From JBOGIG01 sp050742455 (lineage in GTDB: Bacteria > Actinomycetota > Acidimicrobiia > Acidimicrobiales > JBOGIG01): DNA of 6,085 nt. Under the pieces are notes generated by a model that saw nothing but the letters and a program-made list of their open reading frames with translations, ran no database searches and was not told where the DNA came from. The position numbers were made by a program, and so were the translations under genes. Shown in pieces: positions 1 to 5,885 of this stretch; positions within the stretch are counted from its first letter, which is position 1, and each line of letters begins with the position of its first letter. Location of the stretch: positions 1-6,085 of the forward strand of contig JBOGIG010000048.1 of the NCBI GenBank assembly GCA_050742455.1, given 5' to 3'.

Positions 1-794
1 TCGCCACAGACGGGACAGGCCTGGCCCGTACGTCCGTGCACACGCATGGACCGCTTCTTCTCGCTCTTGAGATCGCCGGCGCTCAGACCGACCGAGCGCG
101 CCACGGCATCGGTCAGTACCCCCACCAGTGCATGGTGGAGCCGGACCAACTCTTCGTCGCTCAGCCGGGCGGCCGACTTGAAGGGGGACAACCTGGCGGC
201 GTGGAGGGCCTCGTCTGAGTAGGCGTTGCCCACTCCGGCCATCACCTCTTGTCGGGTGAGAAACGTCTTCAAGTTGAAGGTGCTTGCTCGCGCCAGGGCC
301 GCCAACCCGGCCACGTCGAATGCGGGATCCAGCGGATCGGGCCCCAAGCGGGCGAGCTGGGGCAATTGGTCCGCATCGTTCAGGATCCATATGGCCAGGT
401 GCTTCTCGTGGCCCATTTCGGTCACGTCAAGGGCGCCGCCATGGTCGAGGACCACCCGAAGGGCCAGGGGGCCGCGTCCCAGCTTGGGTCGACTCGGCGC
501 CGGCGGGGCCTTGCCCGGGGCTCCCTTGGCCCGCTCGGGTGGAACCCGGTCGTGCCACCGTACCCACCCGGCCCGCCCCAGGTGGATGACCATGGCCACT
601 GATTCGAGCTCCCACACCACAAACTTGCCCCGCCGTCGCCACCCCGCGATCGCCTGTCCCTCAAGGTCCGCCAAGCCAGGGTCGAACGTCTTGAGTGCGG
701 CGATGGCTCCGAGTTGGATGCTGCTCACCCGCTGCCCCGAGGTCAGGGCGGACAGATCACGGACCAGCGCTTCTACTTCGGGTAGCTCGGGCAC
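1..794 (-). CDS. Fpg/Nei-family DNA glycosylase (formamidopyrimidine-DNA glycosylase-like), C-terminus cut by window edge
   Basis: This is a base-excision repair enzyme of the Fpg/MutM-Nei family. Such enzymes remove oxidised bases and nick the abasic site by beta/delta elimination. The first 264 residues are visible. The N-terminus reads (M)PELPEVEAL, the family signature: Pro2 is the Schiff-base nucleophile and Glu3 the catalytic acid. Lys57, in RRRGKF, matches the catalytic lysine of the N-terminal beta-sandwich. The helix-two-turn-helix DNA-binding part follows, with GNAYSDEAL at about residues 189-197. The last visible residues, VHGRTGQACPVCG, hold the first cysteine pair (Cys260, Cys263) of the C-terminal zinc finger. 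The second pair should lie about 20-25 residues beyond the left edge. A Pro/Lys-rich stretch at about residues 85-105 and an LKSEKK segment before the finger resemble actinobacterial paralogues rather than E. coli MutM, so the preferred lesion is uncertain. The GTG start is chosen because Pro must be residue 2. The gene lies 34 nt after the c-di-GMP gene on the same strand, so co-transcription is likely. Confidence 0.93.
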   Translation of the reverse strand, partial: MPELPEVEALVRDLSALTSGQRVSSIQLGAIAALKTFDPGLADLEGQAIAGWRRRGKFVVWELESVAMVIHLGRAGWVRWHDRVPPERAKGAPGKAPPAPSRPKLGRGPLALRVVLDHGGALDVTEMGHEKHLAIWILNDADQLPQLARLGPDPLDPAFDVAGLAALARASTFNLKTFLTRQEVMAGVGNAYSDEALHAARLSPFKSAARLSDEELVRLHHALVGVLTDAVARSVGLSAGDLKSEKKRSMRVHGRTGQACPVCG

Positions 795-800
795 GTCGGG

Positions 801-805
801 CTCTC
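801..805 (-). promoter_or_regulatory. Ribosome binding site for the Fpg-like gene
   Basis: On the minus strand GAGAG lies 6 nt before the GTG at 794-792. It supports that GTG, which gives MPELPEVE, over the nearby ATG at 811-809. That ATG is in another frame and meets a stop within 12 codons. Confidence 0.5.
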
Positions 806-828
806 GGCCATGTAGGGTCCTGCGGTCC

Positions 829-3800
829 TCAGACGGGCATGACCGGCAGGTCCTCGGGTGACAGCACGTAGACCTGGTCCTTGCCCAGCTGCTTGGCCCT
901 GTACATGGCGATGTCGGCCAGCTGGGTCAGGCGATCGGCGCTGAGGTCGGTGCCGATGGAACTCTGGGCCACGCCGATGCTGGCGGTGATGGCGACAGTG
1001 GTGGTTCCCAAGTCGATGGGAGGGGCCAGAGCAGCCATGATGCGGCGGGACACTTCCAAGGCCCCCGGGTGTTCGATCGTCTCCTCCAGTACGGCGGTGA
1101 ACTCGTCGCCGCCCTGTCGAGCCAGGCAGTCCTCTTCCCGCAGGCAGCCCGACAGGCGGTGGGCCACTTCCTTGAGCAACTGGTCCCCGATGTTGTGGCC
1201 GAACTTGTCGTTGACCGTCTTGAACCCGTCGAGGTCGATGAACAGCACCGAGACCGACCGGTGGTGGCGCCGGGTGGCCCCCAGTGCCCGGGTCAGGTGC
1301 TGGTTGAAGCTGGCTCGGTTCAACAGGTCCGTCAAGGGGTCATGGTTGGCGTGGAAGGCCAGCAAGTCGCCGGTGCGTTTGCGCTCGGTGATGTCGGAGG
1401 CATTGATGAGTATGGCGCCGACACCGGGGCGGGCCAGGAGGTTCTGGGCGGTGAGAGCGCACCAGCGCCAGGATCGGTCCCGGTGGCGAAGCCTGACGTC
1501 GAAGGCCAACGGCTGGCCTTGGCGCTCGCGGACGTAGTCCATGGCGTTGGTGGCCGTTTCCCGGTCATCGGGATGGATCACATCGAACAGCCTGGTTCCC
1601 ACCAGGTCCGACGGTCGCTGCCCGATGAGTCGTTCGCAGGCAAAGGAGGCGAAGACCACCCTGCCCTCCTCATCGAGGGCGCTGATGAGATCGTTCGAAT
1701 AGCGCAGGAGGGACTGGGACCACTCCCGGTCATGGCTCAGGGCAAAATGCGTGCTGCGTAAGTGGGCGAAGGACCAGGCCACGGTTTCGCCCAGCAGCAC
1801 GCAGGTGGTGGCGACGTAGACGAGCGACCACGGGGCGGTGGCGGGGTGGGCGGTCAATTGCAATGGTGCGAGGAATGCCGCCCCGAGCAGGGGCAGTGTC
1901 GCCACCGAGGTCAACCGGGGCAGCGTGAGACCCATCCAGGCATAGAGCAGGAGAAAGAATGCGGAGTACCCATAGGCTCCGCCCCCAGCAAAATAATTGT
2001 GGAATCCGATGAGAGTGAAGGCCACCGGCACCAGGGCCAGCGCTGCCGCCCTGGGCCACTGGCGCCAAGGCAGGTAGCGGAGCAGGAATGCGATGGCGAT
2101 GGCGATTGCTCCCACCGTCTCGACCCCCGCCACCCGTTGGGGGCCGAGGGGCAAAAGCGGCGTCACCATGGTCAAAGCGCCGCACAGGCCCAGCAGCCAG
2201 GCCGTTAGGTGCATGAGAGAGCCGGGCCCAAGGCCAGGAGCGGTGCTGTCGGCCCATGGCCACCGACGGGGAGCGCCGGCTTGGACGGCGCTGGGCCGCA
2301 GGGCGCTGTAGCTGCGCCCGGGGCGGGGGCGGGTGTTGTCGACCCGGGCCTTCTCGTATCGGTTCATCCAGGCGTCCATCTCGTCGGCCGGCATGGCCGG
2401 CGCGTACAGCCAGCCCTGAACCCGGTCACAGCCCAGCATGTCCAGCTCCGAGCGCTGGGTCTCGGTCTCGACTCCCTCGGCCACCACGGCCAGTCCCAGG
2501 GAATGTCCCATGGACACCACCGAGTACACAATGGCGGCATCCTGTTGGTTCTGGCCCAATCCGGCCACGAACGACCCGTCGATCTTGACCACGTCCACCG
2601 GGAAGCGACGCAGGAAGCTCAATGAGGAATATCCGGTACCGAAGTCGTCGAGGGCGACTTCTACCCCGAGGTCGCGCAGCGCAGTGATGGTCTTGCCCGC
2701 CGCTACCGGGTCGGCCACCAGCACCGTCTCGGTGATCTCCACCCCGATGGAGGTGGCCCGCAAGCCGTTGCGCTGAAGGTTCTTGACGATCTGTTGCACC
2801 ATGCCCTGCTCGGTCAACTGGCGCTGGGAGAGGTTGATCCAGATCTTGAAGCGGTCCTGTTCCACGTTGGGCTCCCAGGCGGACGCCTGCTCGCAGGCCC
2901 GATCCAGCACCCAGGAACCGAGATCCAGGATCAGGTCGCTGCGTTCGGCCAACTCGATGATGTCCATTGCCGGAACCGGGCCCCGAACCGGGTGGTCCCA
3001 GCGCACCAGGGCCTCGACCCCGAGCAGCCTGCCGTTCTCCAGATCGAACTCAGGCTGATAGTGCAGATCCAGCTGATCGTTGCGGATGGCGTCGCGCAAC
3101 TCCGCCTCGAACTGGCTGTGGTCCATGACCCCGCCGTGCATGGCGCGGTCGAACAGGCGCCACCGGGCCCCACCGCCCCGCTTGGCCAGGACAAGCGCCA
3201 CCTCGGCCTGGCGCACGATCGACTCAGGGCTTTCCCGACCCCCCTCCGGGTCGGAAATGGTGACGCCGATGCTGACGGTGACGGCCTCGGCGGAGGCCAG
3301 TTCGGGCCCCAAGAGGGCCACGCCATCGAGCACCCGCTCGGCCAGCGCCACTGCTTCATCGGCGCCGGCGATGCCTTCGTAAAGGATGGCGAATTCGTCG
3401 CCCCCCATCCGGGCGGCGGCCGCGCACCCGTTTGTTACCTCCTCCAGGCATTCTGCCACCCGAGCCAGAAGGACGTCGCCCTGGCCCGCCCCCAGCCTGT
3501 CGTTGTGATCCTTCATGCTGTCGATGTCCACCGACAGGACGGCCAGGGCCGTGGAGGACTTGGAGGTCCGGGTCAGCGCCTCATTGAGCCGGTCCAAGAA
3601 GAGGTCCCGGTTGGGAAGGTTGGTCAGGCGGTCGTACAGGCTGGAATAGGCCAGGCGCCGGTTGGCCCCGTCCCGTTCGATGGCCAGGCCGGCCAGTCGA
3701 GCCAGTTCCTCCAGGTCCGACAGGTCGGCTCGGTCTGCCGGACGGGTTTCGGCAAAATACAGCTCGAGCACTCCGGCATGGGACCCGGTGGTCGATTCGA

Positions 3801-4545
3801 TCATGGGCGCCGACCAGCACGATTCGAACCCGGCGGCCCGGGCCGGCCCGGCATAGGCCGACCAGGCCGAGTCACCCGACAATTGAGCGGTGGCCGCCGG
3901 ATAGGGATTTTCCCAGCCTGGGGCGCCGTAGCCGTCGGCCAGGGCTTCGGACAGTGTCTCTTCCCAGTTGTCGGGAACGCCTCGGGACTCCAGAACCCGT
4001 ACGTCCTGATCCGGGGTGTCGCGGACCAGGACGGCCCCCCCGGTGGCCCCAAAGCGCCGGCAGGCGGCCTGGACCAGGCCCCCCAGGGAGCGGTTGAGGC
4101 GCTCGCCCAGGGCAATCGAGTTGAGGATGTCGGTGCTGGCTGTGCGAAGGGCCTCGTTGCGGCGCTGCTCGGTAACGTCACGGGTGATGACCACGATGCC
4201 CGCCACCGAGTCGTCCCCCACCATGTCGATGGCCTTGGACTCCACCACCTGCCAAGTTCCGTTGGCCCCCAGGGTGCGGTACTCGACGGGTGGCGTGGCA
4301 TTGCCGGCCAGGGCCTGGGCCATGGCCTCGGCGAGGGCCACCTTGTCCTCGGGGTGGACAAGGTCCAAGGCCGGCTGGCCGATGTTGTGGTCGGCGGGGC
4401 GCCCGAAGACCTGGACAGTCGACTCGCTGTTGTAGACGATCCTGCCGCTGGCATCGACCACCGAGATCACGTCGAAGGCGAATCCCGTGGCCGCCCGGAG
4501 GAGGGCGCTCTCGAAGCCGGCTTTCGCCAATTCTGGATTCTGCAT
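829..4545 (-). CDS. Dual c-di-GMP enzyme: PAS-GAF-GGDEF-EAL fused to 6TM-PAS-GGDEF
   Basis: A 1238-residue protein predicted both to make and to break cyclic di-GMP. Numbering is from ATG 4545. PAS is at about 16-126 and GAF at about 136-293. GGDEF1 is at about 296-466, with its GGDEF motif at 381-385. EAL is at about 476-726. Its catalytic set looks complete: E511 of EAL, N571, E603 and E606 of EITE, D633-D634 of DDFGTGYSS, K654, E690 and Q710. A Pro/Arg-rich linker (732-776) leads to six hydrophobic segments (about 779-926). PAS2 (about 941-1056) and GGDEF2 (about 1061-1236) follow, with GGDEF at 1145-1149, the canonical DLDGFKTVND loop and an RxxD inhibitory site (R1136-D1139). The even helix number and arginines in the loops after helices 2 and 4 put both catalytic halves in the cytoplasm. 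The frame opens upstream to a GTG at 4737 (1302 residues). ATG 4545 is preferred: it has AGGAAAG 8 nt upstream, a candidate promoter lies between the two starts, and PAS begins about 15 residues in. Fusion of two enzymes is inferred; activity is not shown. Confidence 0.95.
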   Translation of the reverse strand: MQNPELAKAGFESALLRAATGFAFDVISVVDASGRIVYNSESTVQVFGRPADHNIGQPALDLVHPEDKVALAEAMAQALAGNATPPVEYRTLGANGTWQVVESKAIDMVGDDSVAGIVVITRDVTEQRRNEALRTASTDILNSIALGERLNRSLGGLVQAACRRFGATGGAVLVRDTPDQDVRVLESRGVPDNWEETLSEALADGYGAPGWENPYPAATAQLSGDSAWSAYAGPARAAGFESCWSAPMIESTTGSHAGVLELYFAETRPADRADLSDLEELARLAGLAIERDGANRRLAYSSLYDRLTNLPNRDLFLDRLNEALTRTSKSSTALAVLSVDIDSMKDHNDRLGAGQGDVLLARVAECLEEVTNGCAAAARMGGDEFAILYEGIAGADEAVALAERVLDGVALLGPELASAEAVTVSIGVTISDPEGGRESPESIVRQAEVALVLAKRGGGARWRLFDRAMHGGVMDHSQFEAELRDAIRNDQLDLHYQPEFDLENGRLLGVEALVRWDHPVRGPVPAMDIIELAERSDLILDLGSWVLDRACEQASAWEPNVEQDRFKIWINLSQRQLTEQGMVQQIVKNLQRNGLRATSIGVEITETVLVADPVAAGKTITALRDLGVEVALDDFGTGYSSLSFLRRFPVDVVKIDGSFVAGLGQNQQDAAIVYSVVSMGHSLGLAVVAEGVETETQRSELDMLGCDRVQGWLYAPAMPADEMDAWMNRYEKARVDNTRPRPGRSYSALRPSAVQAGAPRRWPWADSTAPGLGPGSLMHLTAWLLGLCGALTMVTPLLPLGPQRVAGVETVGAIAIAIAFLLRYLPWRQWPRAAALALVPVAFTLIGFHNYFAGGGAYGYSAFFLLLYAWMGLTLPRLTSVATLPLLGAAFLAPLQLTAHPATAPWSLVYVATTCVLLGETVAWSFAHLRSTHFALSHDREWSQSLLRYSNDLISALDEEGRVVFASFACERLIGQRPSDLVGTRLFDVIHPDDRETATNAMDYVRERQGQPLAFDVRLRHRDRSWRWCALTAQNLLARPGVGAILINASDITERKRTGDLLAFHANHDPLTDLLNRASFNQHLTRALGATRRHHRSVSVLFIDLDGFKTVNDKFGHNIGDQLLKEVAHRLSGCLREEDCLARQGGDEFTAVLEETIEHPGALEVSRRIMAALAPPIDLGTTTVAITASIGVAQSSIGTDLSADRLTQLADIAMYRAKQLGKDQVYVLSPEDLPVMPV

Positions 4546-4553
4546 CAGATCCA

Positions 4554-4560
4554 CTTTCCT
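4554..4560 (-). promoter_or_regulatory. Ribosome binding site deciding the c-di-GMP gene start
   Basis: AGGAAAG on the minus strand lies 8 nt before the ATG at 4545-4543. The alternative GTG at 4737 is preceded by CCTGGCCCTCTCC, which has no purine-rich ribosome site. This is the main evidence for the shorter protein. Confidence 0.65.
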
Positions 4561-4581
4561 GTCCCAGAGCGCTGACCTGGA

Positions 4582-4611
4582 GATATGTGATTGGAACAGA
4601 TGGCGTGTCAA
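4582..4611 (-). promoter_or_regulatory. Candidate sigma70-type promoter for the c-di-GMP gene
   Basis: On the minus strand a perfect TTGACA -35 box (4611-4606) is followed after 18 nt by a weak -10 box, CATATC (4587-4582, 3 of 6 matches). The stretch is more AT-rich than its surroundings, with GGTTTAGAGTTTCTT just upstream. Transcription would start near 4575 and give a leader of about 30 nt before the ATG at 4545. The GTG at 4737 would then lie outside the transcript. The -10 match is poor, so this rests on the -35 box and its position. Confidence 0.45.
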
Positions 4612-4648
4612 GTCGGCTCGCCGAAGAAACTCTAAACCCCACGAGCCC

Positions 4649-4702
4649 CTCGCCGGTGTCTTTCTGCTCGCCGGTGTCTTTCTGCTCGCCGGTGTCTTTT
4701 CG
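4649..4702. repeat. 18-bp tandem repeat, three copies
   Basis: The unit ctcgccggtgtctttctg occurs exactly at 4649-4666 and 4667-4684. A third copy at 4685-4702 matches at 16 of 18 positions. It lies upstream of the candidate c-di-GMP promoter. If the longer GTG-started form of that protein were real, the repeat would encode KTPASR repeated near its N-terminus. More likely it is non-coding and expanded by slippage; a binding-site array is possible but unproven. Confidence 0.85.
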
Positions 4703-4788
4703 GCCTCGGCGGTGCGGGTCGGCCCCACCGGCGCCACGGAGAGGGCCAGGGTCGGCCTCCGCCGGCGCCATGGCGGGGACCAGGGTCG

Positions 4789-4817
4789 GTGGCACGAGCC
4801 GGGGCGGGTCGGATAAG
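4789..4817 (+). promoter_or_regulatory. Weak candidate promoter for the exported repeat protein
   Basis: GTGGCA (4789-4794, 4 of 6 to TTGACA) is followed after 17 nt by GATAAG (4812-4817, 4 of 6 to TATAAT). Transcription would begin near 4824, about 50 nt before the start codon. Spacing is ideal, but both boxes are imperfect in a GC-rich background, so a chance match is quite possible. Confidence 0.3.
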
Positions 4818-4864
4818 TAGGCTGTCCCCAACCTGGTCATGAGGCACGCTTGACGGCCTTCGGG

Positions 4865-4869
4865 AAGGG
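4865..4869 (+). promoter_or_regulatory. Ribosome binding site for the exported repeat protein
   Basis: AAGGG within a purine-rich run lies 6 nt before the GTG at 4876. An ATG at 4874-4876 overlaps this GTG but is followed at once by TGA, so the GTG is the usable start. It leads straight into a good signal peptide. Confidence 0.6.
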
Positions 4870-4875
4870 TGGGAT

Positions 4876-5790
4876 GTGAGACTTGTCGGCCCACTGGGGC
4901 GGTTCTTGGCACTGCTGGGCTTGACCGCGGCCACGGCCCTGGTCCTTCCCGCTGCTCCGGCAGCTGCTGGCACTTCGGCCCCGGCTCGGGCTGGTGCGAC
5001 CACGCTCCCCCCTGGGGGGGTAAAGGACATGTCGGTGATTGCCCTTGTGGCTACGCCCGACGGCAAGGGGTACTGGATCGTCGACACAGCAGGCAAGGTG
5101 TTCGCCTTCGGCGACGCCTCGTTCTTTGGCGATACCAGTGCCATCAATCTCAACTCACCCATCGTGGGCGCGGCTTCCACCCCCGACGGGCAGGGGTACT
5201 GGTTGGTGGGCTTCGACGGGGGCGTGTTCGCCTTCGGCGACGCCTCCTTTTTCGGGTCCACCGGATCCATGCGCCTCAATGAGCCGATAATCGGTATCGC
5301 CCCCCTCCGTGGAGGGAACGGCTATTGGCTTGTAGCCCGGGATGGCGGGGTGTTCAGCTTCGGCGCCGCCCAGTTCTACGGATCGATGGGGGGAATCAAG
5401 CTGAACAAGCCGGTGGCGGGCATAGCCGGCGCCCCCCAGGGCCGGGGGTATTGGCTGGTGGCCAATGACGGCGGCGTCTTCTCCTTTGGCGCCGCTAACT
5501 TCTTCGGCTCCACCGGGAACCTGAAGCTGAACCAACCGGTAACGGCCATGGCGTCCACCTCCGACGGTGGAGGCTACGTCCTGGCTGCCACCGACGGCGG
5601 CATCTTTGCGTTTGGTGACGCCCACTATTACGGCTCGCTCTCCAAGCTATCGCCGCCCACTCCCATCACCGGGGTGGCCCTCACTCCCGACAATGGCGGC
5701 TATTGGATGGTGGGCACCGATGGCTACGCCTATCCGTTCGGGGACGCCCACTATTACGGCTCGCTGCCCAACCCCACTCCCGCCCCCTAG
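4876..5790 (+). CDS. Exported protein of six 42-residue GYWLV/DGGVFAFGDA repeats, propeller-like
   Basis: A 304-residue protein of unknown function. Residues 1-32 form a Sec-type signal peptide: Arg at positions 2 and 9, a hydrophobic core FLALLGLTAATALVL, then PAAPAAAG, with cleavage likely after an Ala near 29-31. After an Ala/Pro-rich spacer, residues 53-304 are six tandem units of exactly 42 residues each. The unit pattern is P(I/V)xGxAxTPDGxGYWLVxxDGGVFAFGDAxFFGSTGxxxLN. It is rich in Gly and aromatic residues and lacks Cys. Such repeats recur in secreted proteins of Acidimicrobiia and related actinomycetes, sometimes beside cell-wall hydrolase domains (from memory). No enzyme domain or wall anchor is present here, so the protein is either secreted or held by its repeats. 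A six-bladed beta-propeller is a reasonable structural guess, not established. Units 5 and 6 share the variant FGDAHYYGSL. The gene is divergent from the c-di-GMP gene and stops exactly at the end of unit 6. Confidence 0.9.
   Translation: MRLVGPLGRFLALLGLTAATALVLPAAPAAAGTSAPARAGATTLPPGGVKDMSVIALVATPDGKGYWIVDTAGKVFAFGDASFFGDTSAINLNSPIVGAASTPDGQGYWLVGFDGGVFAFGDASFFGSTGSMRLNEPIIGIAPLRGGNGYWLVARDGGVFSFGAAQFYGSMGGIKLNKPVAGIAGAPQGRGYWLVANDGGVFSFGAANFFGSTGNLKLNQPVTAMASTSDGGGYVLAATDGGIFAFGDAHYYGSLSKLSPPTPITGVALTPDNGGYWMVGTDGYAYPFGDAHYYGSLPNPTPAP
5032..5787 (+). repeat. Six in-frame 126-bp repeats inside the exported protein gene
   Basis: The units are at 5032-5157, 5158-5283, 5284-5409, 5410-5535, 5536-5661 and 5662-5787. 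All are exactly 126 bp with no indels. Protein conservation is strongest at GYWLV, DGG(V/I)F and FGDA or FGAA. Unit 1 begins with Ser instead of Pro. Unit 5 has GYVLA for GYWLV, and unit 6 has DGYAYPFGD for DGGVFAFGD. The units have diverged at DNA level, so this is an old duplication array rather than a fresh one. Confidence 0.93.
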
Positions 5791-5885
5791 CCCCGCCTCG
5801 CGCCCGCCCCCGCGCCCGCCCCCGCGCCCGCTCGCGCCAGGGCGCGCCAAAGCCCGAGCCCCCAAGCCTCCAGGCCCGCGCCGGG
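5791..5885. other. GC-rich gap between convergent genes
   Basis: A short segment between the stop of the repeat-protein gene and the stop of the HNH gene. It is dominated by C-rich tandem repeats on the plus strand. The only hairpins I find are short (GGGC/GCCC type) without a T-tract, so no intrinsic terminator can be called. In frame with the upstream gene it would encode a Pro/Ala/Arg-rich tail running to a TGA at 5890-5892. Confidence 0.6.
5799..5834. repeat. 12-bp tandem repeat, about three copies
   Basis: The unit cgcgcccgcccc occurs exactly at 5799-5810 and 5811-5822. A third copy at 5823-5834 differs at two positions (tc for cc near the end, then g). In the frame of the upstream gene it reads as alternating Pro and Ala, the usual form of a bacterial low-complexity tail. 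Confidence 0.8.

Larger units (their letters stand above)
4546..4875. other. Divergent intergenic region, 330 bp
   Basis: The region lies between the outward-facing c-di-GMP gene and the exported repeat protein gene. It holds the two candidate promoters, the ribosome sites and an 18-bp tandem repeat described separately. Several frames stay open across it, as expected at this GC content. None shows a recognisable domain, and the tandem repeat gives low-complexity peptide in every frame. I see no RNA gene and no convincing terminator. Confidence 0.6.

Noticed and set aside
36..861. Plus-strand open frames across the glycosylase region
   Set aside because: They are shadows of the minus-strand Fpg/Nei gene, which has clear PELPEVE, catalytic Lys, helix-two-turn-helix and zinc-finger motifs.
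2794..4575. A 593-codon open frame on the plus strand, opposite the c-di-GMP gene
   Set aside because: Its product is Gly/Pro/His/Gln-rich with no domain. It lies antisense to the PAS, GAF, GGDEF and EAL motifs, which are unmistakable on the minus strand. Long antisense frames are expected at this GC content.
4850..4855. TTGACG on the plus strand as a -35 box for the exported protein
   Set aside because: A -10 box at normal spacing would fall on the start codon region (near 4873), leaving no leader or ribosome site.
4178..4912. Minus-strand frame of 244 codons crossing the intergenic region
   Set aside because: It overlaps the PAS/GAF coding sequence in another frame, contains only low-complexity Arg/Gly/Pro sequence and has no homologous-looking domain.
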